A stretch of 64,000 nucleotides of DNA, taken from Flabesymbios commensalis (lineage: Eukaryota; Annelida; Polychaeta; Terebellida; Flabelligeridae). The stretch covers positions 105,196,560 through 105,260,559 of the forward strand of contig OZ024902.1 in the NCBI GenBank assembly GCA_964017125.1, read 5' to 3'. Below are positions 33,502 through 44,060 of this stretch, one piece after another; position 1 is the first letter of the stretch; each line of letters begins with the position of its first letter. The notes below the pieces were generated by a model. That model was not told the DNA's origin. It saw nothing but the letters and a program-made list of their open reading frames with translations, and did not search any database. The position numbers and the translations under genes are program-made.

Positions 33502-35250
33502 CTAATAGTTCAGAACCAAATAATAAAAGTCGAGTAGTAAAATGCTGTTGGTCAGGTATAATGTTTTGAGTTTTGAAAAAATAATATTATGTTGTTGGGT
33601 AAACTGTGGACATAGAAAAAAATAATGATCAGGTGTTTCAAGTGTGAGACCACAAGAACAATTGGGGCTATTAATACAGTGTCTCTGATAAAGTCTAATC
33701 TGGGTATGATTTAGTTGATTGTGACGTTCACATATCATAAAATATGGTGGGGGTTTGGGCGGTAGTTGGTATATTCAAGATAACTTTATTTTAAGTATTA
33801 TATAATTTTGTTTAGATCTTATTTCCTTATTTAGTGAATTCCAAAGCCTCACACAATCTGGAAGGAAGGAGTTTGAAAAATAAATGGTATTGGTCTTAAT
33901 TAGGGTAAATGTGTGGGTATTTGATACTCTGGTAGCACGCTCGTTGCCAAGTGTATTAGGAAGTAGTTTTGATAAGTAAACAGGATATTTGGTATGAACT
34001 AATTTATGAAATTTTAGTAATTTTTGCATGGTGCGCCTATTGTTTAATGTTTGAAAGCCTGTATCTTCAATTGATCGTTCGTAAGATGTTCCCTGTTTGG
34101 CACCTGTGTTTAATAGTAAGGCTTTATATTGAATAGTTTTTAGCTGTGACTTGTCGTGCTCTGTACAATTGTCGAAAAGTATATTTACGTATTCTAGAAG
34201 TGGTCTAACATATGAAATATCATTGGTTCAGGGTATATCGACCGAGTTGCAATTTATAGGATTATTTAAGAAGAGCTAGTCTCTGTCTGGATTTGCTACA
34301 TATAGTTTTGATATGTAGAGACCATGACAAGTCACTTGATAGTTCTAATCCCAGGTGCTTGTGTGATTTTACATTATCAAGGCATGTGCCATCCAAGTAT
34401 AAGGAATGCTTAGGGGATTTTTTTCGCTTACGAGAGAAAAGCATTGCTTTAGATTTTATGGGATTTATAAAGATTAGCCATTTTTTAGCCTAACGGGAGA
34501 TAGTCAGAAGATCTTTATTTAATATATAAGTTGCTGTAATAGAACAATTAAAAATCGTCCGCGAATAAATAAATATCAATTTTTATGTGTTCACAAAGGT
34601 CATTAATATAAACCAAAAATAATAATGGGCCCAAAACCGACCCTTGTTGGACACCAGAAGGTATGATTTTCCACATGGATAATCCGTTATTCAATACAAC
34701 GCGTTGCCTTCGATTAGATAGATAGGATTTAATTAACTTTAGATGTAATCCAGATATTCCAATTGCTTTTAATTTATAAATGAGACCAGAGTGCCAAACT
34801 TTGTCGAAAGCTTTACTAAAATCGAGAAAAAACGGCTCTTATTTCATTACCTGTATCTAATGCTTCTGAAAATTCATGATAAATTTTCAATAATTGATTT
34901 ACGGTAGAGTCACCAGGAATAAAGCCGGATTGTTTTTCTGAAATTAAATCGTGTTGTTTTAAAAATTCATACTTATGTCTGAAATATTTTTTTCAAAAAC
35001 TCTCGATATACATGGCAGGAGACTAATGGGACTATAATTCGAACAGCTGGTTTTCTCTAGTTGTTTGTGGAGGGGAATTACGTGTGCTTCTTTCCACACA
35101 TCTGGAAATTGACCTGCAGTTAGGCACATGTTTAATAATTTACACAATGGCTCGGCTAGCGCGGGTGCAGCCTCTTTTAAAATTTTGTTACTTAAACCGT
35201 CTGGTCCCGTGGTTTTATTTGTATTCGGATTCTTTAATATTTTATAAACT
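33502..35250 (-). pseudogene. LINE reverse transcriptase region with C-terminal zinc-knuckle-like tail
   Basis: On the minus strand the classical non-LTR reverse transcriptase motifs can be read in order: KTTGPDGLSNKILK (about 35170-35210), FPDVWKEAHVIPL and SPISLLPCISRVFEK (about 34980-35120), LDFSKAFDKVWHSGL (34783-34828), VQQGSVLGPLLFLVYINDL (about 34600-34660), and the catalytic FADD (34551-34565). The thumb-region phrase HKHLGLELSSDLSW follows at about 34330. A tail with CSCG..ETPDHYFFLCP follows, then a stop at 33502. The frame changes between blocks, so this copy cannot encode one continuous enzyme. Confidence 0.85.
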
Positions 35251-35535
35251 ACAGGAGGTTCTATAATTGTATTGCTTATTTTGTGTTTAGCGGCTGGTGT
35301 TTCTCCTAGTGGATCAGTAGAGGTATCATCAAACGTTGAAAGTAATTATTAAAAATAATAGCTTTCTCTTTGTTATCTACAACTGTTTTTCCATTAAGTA
35401 TTAAAGGGTGGCAATTTTTTTTTTCTTAAATAATAACTTACACGCTTTCCACCAGTTGCTATCGGATTTCAATTGATTATTTTAAATTAAAAAAAAATTA
35501 TAATCGTGATCATACTTAGCTTCTTTTGTTTTTTT

Positions 35536-36086
35536 ATCCCCCGCCCGTAGGGGGAGGGGGATTTTAGTCGCACCAGTCTGGCGTCACGTTTTCTTGTGGG
35601 CGCAAAAACTCAAAAACTACTGGTCAAATCTTTTTGAAATTTTAACATGACATTCGTAGCAACATGGGGATGTGCAAGTGATTTTTTAAAGATGCTACCA
35701 AAATTCAAAATGGCCGCCAGAGGGCAATTCTAAAATTTGTTGTGGGTGCAAAAACTTAAAGTCAGAAATTATTCAAATTTTACTATCACATTCCCCATGA
35801 TATGGAGATGTGCAGGTGACTTTTTCAAGGTTTTACTGAAATTCAAAATGGCCGCCATGGATAAACTTCATATTTTTTTGTGGGCGCAAAAACTGAAAAA
35901 TTAAAATCAGTAATAATTCACATTGTACAATCACTTTACCCACCATCTGGAAATGTGCATGTGATTTTACTGAAATTTAAAATGGCTCCCACAAATCAAT
36001 TTTTTAAATATTTGTGACCGCAAAAAGCTCTAACCTAATTTATGGCGGGGGATGATAGGCCACTATAGGACTTCAGTCCTCTTGTT
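35536..36086. mobile_element. Non-autonomous element inserted in the LINE (GTGGGCGCAAAAACT family, copy 1)
   Basis: One end reads TTATCCCCCGCCCGTAGGGG and the other carries the palindrome AGGACTTCAGTCCT. Inside are three ~140-bp tandem units, each with TTGTGGGCGCAAAAACT, a GGAGATGTGCA-like phrase and an AAATTCAAAATGGCCGCC core. An inverted copy with the same ends lies at 59069-59729. LINE coding sequence (KTLRNLVV.. and ..TKEAKYDHDYNF) resumes on either side, proving the insertion. No transposase is encoded. Confidence 0.75.
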
Positions 36087-36214
36087 TACAACTAGGTTTC
36101 TTAACGTTTTGTATTTCTCAAATGTGGCGTTGTTTTTGTTATCTTATAATCTTTAAAAAATCTATTCCGCTTACGTATCATATAGCGTAGTTCAGAACAT
36201 AGATATAGATACAT

Positions 36215-37083
36215 CTATGGTTCAGAAGTAAACCAGGGTTTATCGCGTGGTCTAATGGTAACAGAATATTTTGGAATGCAATGTTCAGCGAGTAAATTAA
36301 GTATATCCATAAATTCTCTAGTTGCATCGTTCACATTTGACTTACAAAAAAACAGAATCCCATCGTGTGGAACATAAAAGTTGTCGAAATAAATCAAAAT
36401 TACCTTTGGAGTAGTTCCATGCTATGCGGCTTAATGCAGTATTTTTGTTACATTTTACTTTTAATTGGGAAAAAATAGGTGAATGGTATATTATACGATA
36501 TATTATTATGTGGCAATATAGGCAATATACCATGTTTTACGACAATGTGGCCAGAATCGGTGAAAATATGATCAATACATGATGATGTGTTTTTTTCCAA
36601 AACGGGTGGGCTCTGTAATGATTTGATTAAGACCATTTGAAAGCATAAAGGATTGTAAAATTCTACCTCTCAGACAACTTTCATCTTTATCACACCAGTC
36701 TTTATGTTTAGCATTTTTGTGTCGCCAATTGAAAATACACCTGAAAAATTATCAACACTTGCTGCTGCCAGTACAGACTGAAAGCCATTTAAAAATGTGT
36801 CCATATTGGAATTTGGAGGATTATAATAATAGCAAATTAAAATAAAATTATTCGAGTTCGTCTTAACACTTATGCAAATGAATTCTAAACCATCCGGTTC
36901 AAATTGGGGGCAGCGGCAAGCTGATAAAGTTTCGAAAATAAAAACTGCAACACCGCCGCCGTGACGGTTTCTGTCTACGCAGATCGTATCGTTAGCAGAT
37001 CGAGGACCGGGATTTTTATGAACATAACCTGACTTCGCAATGATGAGTTTGTGATAAAATGTATAATAAATGTAACGTGGCAT
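36215..37083 (-). pseudogene. LINE endonuclease remnant
   Basis: Minus-strand pieces typical of the apurinic/apyrimidinic-like endonuclease of LINEs: RHGGGVAVFI at about 36960, an ICYYYNPPNSN segment at about 36820, TSSCIDHIFTDS at about 36560, and KPWFTSE at 36215-36230, in the expected order ahead of the reverse transcriptase. Only a few residues separate the 2A-like motif from the RHGGGVA block, so the domain's N-terminal catalytic part is lost. At least one frame change lies between the pieces. Confidence 0.75.
37003..37032 (-). other. 2A-like peptide motif (SGYVHKNPGP)
   Basis: Minus-strand codons spell SGYVHKNPGP, directly ahead of the endonuclease remnant and after a short hydrophobic stretch (FYHKLIIAK). 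2A peptides end in D-(V/I)-x-x-NPGP and cause ribosome skipping. Related sequences are known at the N terminus of some animal non-LTR retrotransposon proteins. Here the NPGP and the SG are kept, the usual Asp is Tyr, and the usual Glu is His, so activity in this copy is doubtful. Confidence 0.6.
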
Positions 37084-37089
37084 TATGAC

Positions 37090-37940
37090 ATTATATCAAA
37101 AAAAGAGGCAAGACGATTTTTTTGCCCACCTCTGAATAAAGCGTGCATTCCGATTGCAAATCTATACTGTAGGCCTACTATATCAACTATGATGTAAATA
37201 GTAATTATAATGTGCAGTAAAAGCAAAATGTGCTATATAATGAGGAACCCTCATAATCAACAGCTCGGTCACACCTGACTGATTACAGTACCTGTTGGCG
37301 AAGTGCAACGCTTCTCGGCGCTAAATTGTCAACTTTTTCAGAAATCTTTCAAAATATCGTATAAAAAAAGGCCAAAATGTTCAATTTATGTCAAATAAGG
37401 GTGTGCACGGAACAATAGTACATCTTACAAACCTCCACACATGAAATTTACATGGAAAAATTTAATACATTTCTCAGACTAGTGAAAACAGTTTTGGTAC
37501 CCTACCTCAAAGCTGGACACGATTCCATTCAAATGTTATTTTTTTAATTCTATTTGCATATAAATCTTCTATAATGTGATAGATTATGTTACATTAAGTC
37601 TGCTCTACGCCACTGATATCTCATTTATTTGTCTAATGACCTGCGTAGACAATAAACTGTTGAAACGTTGTAAAATCAGTGTTGCACGCCTATTGGAGCA
37701 ATGTGAAGACGCCTATTGGTGCAACTATGTATAATTTATTTAGTAAGCCTATTAGTAGGCCTATATGGCTACATTAGGTACGGATTTGTTTTATAATCTA
37801 CGGCTATTTTCTTTACCGGGATAGGCTTTAAGATCATTGTGCTATGTAGCCTACGGCTGGAATAAATACATTTATATGATTATATAGCCTGATAGTCTAG
37901 ACTATAGCCTAACAAAATGTGCGTTAATAATTAAGCAGCC
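37090..37940. other. No gene seen
   Basis: AT-rich DNA with several TAGGCCTA motifs. The stretch near 37640-37680 (CTAATGACCTGCGTAGACA..GTTGAAACGTTG) faintly resembles Penelope-type termini but is too degenerate to call. Confidence 0.35.
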
Positions 37941-37944
37941 TCCG

Positions 37945-39055
37945 CCGCCAGCGCAGTTATTTGTTTTCAAGATAGCTACTAATCTATCAATATGATATAT
38001 CTATACTTGACATAGCCACCCCATACCACTGGCAAATTGTTTTGGTGACATTTTGAACCCCATATCATCAACCCTTTAATATATGGCCACTAACGAAGAA
38101 ATGCTCGTGAACGCGTTTCAGGGAACAGTTTTCATCAGATCTTCTTTTAATTTGGCAAATATGCTCAGCTATGTCAGACAATGACCTGATTCCCTTTTAG
38201 GAGCAAAAATTAAAAAATGGCCGTTTAGCGGCCATTTCGATTTTGAGTAATTTTGTGATATTTAATTGACTTAAAAAATGCAAAAAATGCGAAAAAAAGC
38301 AAAATAGCTGGACCATGAATATAAAACAAAATGGAAGGTCTCACCCAATGATAACCCATGACAAATTTCGCCCTAATAAAAGCTAAAATGGCCGCCAGTC
38401 GGCCTTTTCAATTTTTTCCTCATTATCTCGGGAAATCTTGCATGATAGCTGATCTAAGAGCTTCTGCTCTCTCATACTTCTCATATCCATCACATACCAC
38501 CGAATAATTTTTGGTTACATTTGTAATTTCATATTTATAATCAACCCTTTAATTACTAGGGCCACTAACAAAGAACTACTCTTTAGCGCGTATGAGGAAA
38601 AAGTTTCCAGCAGATCTTCTTTTTATTCGGCCAATATGCACAGCAATGTCAGCCAATGACCTGATTAACTTTCGGGAGCAAACGATTTTAAAATGGCCGG
38701 TTAGCGGCCATTTTAAATTTGAGAAATTTTGTGATATTTACGTAACCCAAAAACAAAGCAAAAAAGCTGGACCATGAATATGGAACAAAATGTGAGGACT
38801 CACACAAGGATAACCCATGACAAATTCACAGAAATAAAATCTAAAATAGCCAACTGGCGGTCATTTTTAATTGTTCTTTTTCACATTATCTCAGAAATCT
38901 TGCATAATAGCTGAAGCGGTAATATAAAATAAAACTTGAGAAAGTTTGCTGATCTATATAAAATTTTAAATGGCCGATTCGCGATAACAGAGGGCTGCTT
39001 TCGTGTTCGTTTCCGAACAACACTCTTTCTAGTTAATCTTACTACATTATATATA
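37945..39055 (+). repeat. GGCCATTTT family D, long copy (two ~450-bp units)
   Basis: Two tandem units share the order CCCTTTAAT..GGCCACTAAC, GCAGATCTTCTTTT, CAATGACCTGATT, AAAATGGCCG(T/G)TTAGCGGCC, TTGTGATATTTA, AGCTGGACCATGAATAT, GATAACCCATGACAAATT, a second GGCC core and TCTTGCAT(G/A)ATAGCTGA. The block ends with GCGATAACAGAGGGCTGC. An inverted copy of the whole arrangement lies at 61245-62340 and a diverged partial one at 52190-52470. Confidence 0.8.
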
Positions 39056-39194
39056 GGCTACTGGTCCTATCACTCTTCTGCCATTGATCTGTTGATAGGT
39101 AGGCCTATAGGTCTACACGAGGCATGCTGGTCTGATATTAGTCCAGACCTGCGATTTACTAGACCGTAAAGGCGTGGAGCATGGATTGTTGTGC

Positions 39195-39300
39195 TACTTT
39201 TATCCAAGAAAATGAAAGTTTTTAAACATATGGTGGTGACTGAGAGCGATCTCGACTGATACTCAAGATACAGTAGGCCTACATAACTTTTAATGTTGTT
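39195..39300 (-). repeat. CTCTCAGTCACCGCCATGTT family, copy 3 (partial)
   Basis: On the minus strand GATCGCTCTCAGTCACCACC is followed by TTTAAAAACTTTCATTTTC, and preceded by CATTAAAAGTTATG, as at 30150-30215. Confidence 0.5.
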
Positions 39301-39867
39301 TATAACATATGAGCTGAGTATGGGATGTATGGCCTAGCTGCAATGTCACTGATTCTAGCCAACCAGTCATATTATCGACCTGATTAATCGAGGCCAATGG
39401 AAAATAGGTTAACACATCTTTTATTGGAAGCCATTTGTGGCTGAAATCTTCAATTTCAAGTTTTGTTTCAACCACGATTGGACTATACTTACCCCCTGCT
39501 TTTTGTGTCACCAGAGTGTACTAGAGGGTCTACATGGTGAAACAAGTGCACATGTAGTTCACATACATGTATGCATTGGGAGATGGGGAGACGAGGGTGA
39601 GGTTAATATGTAGCCCACACAAGGCTATATCTATATGGCAGGTTCCGCACCAAAACATTGGTCCACATAGTGGATTTATAAAATGCTGAATAGATCCAGA
39701 TCTACTGTCAGAATTGGCGAAAAAAATTGATTACTTGTAAACTGGATGAGAAATAGCAGCCGGAGAAAGATAATAAGAAAAAGATAGTTGCTTTAGGATT
39801 ACAACAAGTTTGGACGACTGCGTACAAACTTTATTACAAAGGTCGACCCAGGAGCATTGAAAAGCAA
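39300..39867. other. No gene seen
   Basis: Unremarkable sequence with short chance frames on the minus strand. Confidence 0.35.
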
Positions 39868-41660
39868 TGGTGAGGAGTTGAAAGGTTCCACAGAGGCGTT
39901 AAATGGCGATGGGAAGGCGTTGAAGATCGATGGGAATCGTTAGGCGAAAGAGAGTTAAAGAGAAATGGAGAGGCAATCAAGGTGAAGAAGAGGCATTAAC
40001 TCATAGCAGTCTAAGTCCGTGCCCAGCTCGGACCTGGCATTTATGACGCTGCAGTCTAGGTCCGAGCCCAGCTCGGACCTGGGAATAATGCTTAGCCATT
40101 CACCAAATGACATCACTTGCGCAACTATGAACCAAGTATGGGGAACCTGGAACATAAAGAGTTGACTTATCTTCATCACAACCGTTTCTGAAATAAAAAT
40201 AAAACTCCAGGCTCAGATGAATACAAACCTTTTGGTATTTCCCAGGTGAGTTGGGAATGTCAAACTTGGTGCATCTCAAAATTTAAAATCCAGTATGCAT
40301 CTCAGGGAATTTAGAAAGATTGCTAAATTCCATGATAATAACTTATTCACCCTATTAATTTGCTTATAAAGACCTATTGAATGCTTCTTCAAACCATTTG
40401 TGATGTATTTTAATATATTTTATGTGAATTGATATAATGGTGCACTCCTGAATCTTCGTGAATCTCAAAGATACTATTTTTAAACAAATTTCCGAAAATT
40501 TGACTACCTAATTAGCATATTTAAAATGGTTGTCGGTTGCCATGGCAACATCACATTGGCCGTTTAAATGAAATGTATTCTGGATATATATTGTATGTGT
40601 GTTCCTATGGTGTATGGGAAATACATATGCCATAATTCTAAGTTTCTATTAAAAGTAGGAGAATATGTCTCAAAATCACTCAAATGGTCAGACCACAAAG
40701 ACGTCCAATGTCAAAACGGCCAGACTGCTACGAGTTAAAAAGTGATGGAGAGGCATTTACTTGCAACGGAGAGGCATTAAACTGAAAGCACGTTCAGGAC
40801 GAAGAAGATGCGTTAAAGGGAGATAGGAAGGCCTTTGATTGCAAAGAAGAGGCGTTAAACAAAAAAACGCTACGAAGATGCATAAAGAGTGACAAAAATC
40901 GTCAAAGTGCGATGAGAGTGTGTTATGATTGCCCTTGAATTCCTCTCCATCATTTAACAGTTCCTCGTCGCCCTTTAGCGCCTCTCAGAGGCCCCCAAAT
41001 GCCTCTCTGCCACCTTATGATGCACCCTGTCACACTTCATAGCCCTTTAACGACTACTCATTGCCCTTTAACACCTCCTCATCAACTGTTAAAGCTCTTC
41101 GTCGCTCTTTAACGCCTCTCCATTGCCATTTAATGCCTTCCCGTCGCTTGATCTTTTAACCTTGTTTTTATAAAGATAATTAGATTTTCTAGTCAAAATC
41201 ACATCCAAACGAGGTATTATACGTGCTCCAATTTGTAGCATATATGTTAAAAATCATATATAAGCACCAATACGAGTCCTGCATTATCTCACTTAGGCTT
41301 ATATGATACTTCGATTATCTGTGATTGCGACTCGATAAGCTAAGCTGGGTTTAAATCATTAAACATGCTCAAGGTGAAAAATCAGTCGACAAGAATGAGT
41401 TAAATGACAATGAAACAATGAGGAGACATTAAAAGACACTGAGGAAGCATATTAAAGAGCAATGATGAGGCGTTAAAAGGCAACGAAGAGCCGTTAAATG
41501 ACAATGGAGACACATTAAAGGGCGATGGAGAAACACTTGAACGATTTTTACATCGCCCTTTATGTGTCTTTGTAGCGCGTTTAGTTTAGCACCTCTTCAT
41601 TGCAATTTAAGGCCTTCACGTAGTCCTTCAATGTCTCTTCTTTGCCCCACATAGTCAGTT
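39868..41660. repeat. 21-bp minisatellite (GAGGCGTTAAAGGGCGATGG) in alternating orientation
   Basis: Clusters of a ~21-bp unit close to GAGGCGTTAAAGGGCGATGG occur forward at 39868-39990 and 40731-40920, reversed at 40928-41160, forward at 41391-41546 and reversed at 41549-41660. In the best block (41466-41546) the period is exactly 21 bp, so one frame reads seven-residue repeats (EALKGNE, EPLNDNG, DTLKGDG). Adjacent opposite blocks could form long imperfect hairpins. The intervals 40090-40730 and 41160-41390 are AT-rich with nothing recognised. Confidence 0.7.
40006..40090. repeat. 45-bp tandem pair with an internal hairpin
   Basis: GCAGTCTA(A/G)GTCCG starts at 40006 and 40051. The second copy has perfect 9-bp arms AGGTCCGAG and CTCGGACCT (40058-40080) around CCCAG. 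The first has one stem mismatch region. Confidence 0.7.
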
Positions 41661-41804
41661 GGCCAGGAAACCAAAAAGAGCTTATTTAAGGTTTTCGTGT
41701 CAACTTTTCTGTGCATACCTAAAACCTTGCTAGATGTATTCTCAGATATCTTATAATGAAACCCCGACCGGTTGTCGGCTTTTATGTGGGTGCACTAGAG
41801 CTAC

Positions 41805-42125
41805 AGAGTATTTTCAAAATGGCCGCCAAATTCACCATAAATTGTCAATTTTACCAGTCAATCAACATTATTATGAACAGAAAACACTCAATTAAAAATC
41901 AAAAACAATCTGGATGTAATATAGCTTCACTCTAATATACTTTAGGACAATATTATTTGATCAAGGGCTACAGATTATTTTCAAAATGGCCGCCAAATTT
42001 ACCCTTACATTGTCAATTTTACCAGTCAATCAACATTATTATACACAGAAAAAAACTAGTTAAAAATCAAAAATAATGTTGAGGTTATATAGCTTTATTA
42101 TAATATACTTGAAGACAATATTTTT
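41805..42125. repeat. Tandem pair, ~157-bp unit, with AAAATGGCCGCC core
   Basis: CTACAGA(G/T)TATTTTCAAAATGG starts at 41811 and 41968. Both continue CCGCCAAATT(C/T)ACC, TTTTACCAGTCAATCAACAT, AATTAAAAATCAAAAA-like sequence and a AATATACTTNAGGACAATATT-like end. Related through its core to the other GGCCATTTT arrays. Confidence 0.75.
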
Positions 42126-42690
42126 TATCAAGGATCAAAAGAGGAGTAGTAAAAGAAGAATTTAACTTTGTATTTAGGCATACCATTCAAACTCTTTTAT
42201 TGGAAATATGTCAAATATGTGTATAATCCAGTGCCTTTAGTCCCTGAGATTTTGCGAATAAAAATATTTGTATTTCTATACATCGTCTTCGAAATCACTT
42301 ACTGAGCCCAACAACCAGTTAAAATGATTAGAATACTCTAATAATCCATACCTGAACATGGTTTTTAATGGCACAAACCCTTTACTTTCGGATAAACTTT
42401 CAAAAAAAAATATTTTTAACCATTATCTCGCCCAAGTTCGTAACATTGTGAATTCTCAGTAGTCACCCAAAAAGAAAAAGTTAATTTGATCTTGAACTGA
42501 CCCTTGAATGACCTTGGTGTCAGCTTATATCTAAGCCACATTAAAGCCATGAGGGTTATATATATATATATATATGTCAAGATATAATATATAATGCCAT
42601 ATCGTCAGAATAAAGTGATATTCTGATATTTACATGACATCTCATTCTGATATAGACTGCTTGCACGAGTTTGCGCAGTGAACAAAGGTC
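42126..42690. other. No gene seen
   Basis: AT-rich DNA with an (AT)n microsatellite near 42560-42576. Confidence 0.4.
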
Positions 42691-42891
42691 TGATTAAAAT
42701 AGTTCCGGGTTGCTCACCGTGTGGCGTGTTGTCATTAATATGTGTGTAACAGTTGTATGATTAAAACAGTTCAGCGTTGCTCACCGTGTGGCGTGTTGTC
42801 ATTGAAATGTGTGTAACGGTTGTCTGATTAAAACAGTTCAGCGTTGCTCACCGTGTGGCGTGTTGTTATTGAAAAAGGTGTATTACAATAC
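42691..42891 (+). repeat. 67-bp tandem repeat x3 related to the TGTGAAAC MITE interior
   Basis: TGATTAAAA starts at 42691, 42758 and 42825. Each unit reads on through AGTTC(C/A)G(G/C)GTTGCTCACCG, TGTGGCGTGTTGT and GTGTGTAAC. The same GTGTGGCGTGTT phrase and a preceding GTTTGCACGATTTTGCGCA-like segment occur inside the element at 8506-8789. Confidence 0.75.
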
Positions 42892-42894
42892 CAT

Positions 42895-44060
42895 ATTTCC
42901 ACACTATAGCAGGCCTGATATAGAACATTATAATATGCAATACATCTCTCAATAATTATATTACTAATATCTCACATTATATAATAACATATGCAGATAT
43001 TTAAGTGTTACGTATTTCCATAATACAACAATATCATGTCATTATAATGGCTTTGATCTAGGATACTAAAATGTCAGATCTGTAATTAAATTTTACTCAC
43101 TTTGGAACTTGGTGTGAAACGATTGCAATTGCAACGTTTCGACCTGTCTTCAGCAGATCTTGATCACGCCACCCTTGTGACACAGGTAAAGTAGCCTTTT
43201 AATATAGGTGGCTGCACATAGGAGGTTCATTTATATACAAAATGTCATTTTTGGGAATGACCAAGTGGCCTCGCATAGGAGGTTGGCTACTCCTAAGAGT
43301 GGATGCTCACAGCAGGTTCTATTCACTACTGTATTGCCAATTATATTGATATATTCACACTTTATAAAGCCATATTATGATATTATATGCTGATGTTGAA
43401 TACAATATCTCCACATATAATTTTATTACCAAAACACTGTCATATACAGTTAAACAAAATGTCATATATCGACTAGTTAATGTCATATATATAAATTATA
43501 ATAGCATGTTGTGGGGGATTAGTATCATATCTTAATACTATAACTCTATATTCTGAAAATATAGCATCCTATTGTGACGGTATGCTGATAACATTTAATA
43601 CCATATACAATGACGTGGATGTAATATTTTTAAACTACAGCTACTAGTGCAATATTACATTATTTTTATTTTATTAAAGTAACACATCCTGACACTGCAG
43701 TGCTCCATCCCATCATTATATGGCATTATCTGGAATATCCCACCATTTCAGTGTCATGCTGGGGTATAAAAACATAAATTTCATTATACTTTTTGATACC
43801 GACATTTTATTGTCATATATTGTCATTATGATTCCATATTATGGTAGGCCCTACTATGATTATCATATATCGACACTATCATACCATAACATGATATTTG
43901 AAGGTTTGTGACAAGATTATACCATCATATAGTGACATTATAATGTAATGTACCTACATTGTGATGCCATATTTTAACATTAAATTGTAACTTTATGGTT
44001 CTATAATATCGTTTCTGTACACTGTACTGTACAAAATATGCATGTAGATCTACTGACCTA
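42895..44060. repeat. Degenerate AT-rich array (CATATNNTGACATTATA-like)
   Basis: Over 1.1 kb the phrases CCATATTATGA, TGACATTAT, GCCATAT and TCATATATNG recur with irregular 15-30-bp spacing. Periodicity is too loose to define a unit by eye. Confidence 0.45.
43115..43175. other. Penelope-like terminal motif (possible hammerhead relic)
   Basis: GCAACGTTTCGACCTGTCTT followed by CAGCAGATCTTGATCA resembles the ends of Penelope-like retroelements. On the minus strand it reads CTGAAGACAGGTCGAAACG, which keeps CTGANGA and GAAA of the hammerhead core but with a very short stem II. No Penelope protein was found, so this is a weak, short relic. Confidence 0.35.

Larger units (their letters stand above)
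33250..37083 (-). mobile_element. Non-LTR retrotransposon (LINE; CR1/L2/Jockey-like group), decayed
   Basis: A minus-strand element with, in order, a 2A-like peptide, remnants of an apurinic-type endonuclease, a reverse transcriptase, and a C-terminal C-x-C..H..C tail (CSCGLTLETPDHYFFLCP). A ~250-bp AT-rich 3' UTR runs down to about 33250 with ATT-type repeats. Several frames are used, so frameshifts and stops have accumulated, and the N-terminal portion of the endonuclease is missing after the 2A-like motif. A ~550-bp foreign element is inserted at about 35536-36086. No ORF1 is recognised upstream of 37083. Confidence 0.85.

Noticed and set aside
34262-35266. Plus-strand frames within the LINE
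   Set aside because: Antisense shadows of the reverse transcriptase on the minus strand.
37640-37680. Second hammerhead/Penelope-like phrase
   Set aside because: Core positions are not conserved; similarity limited to GTTGAAACGTTG.
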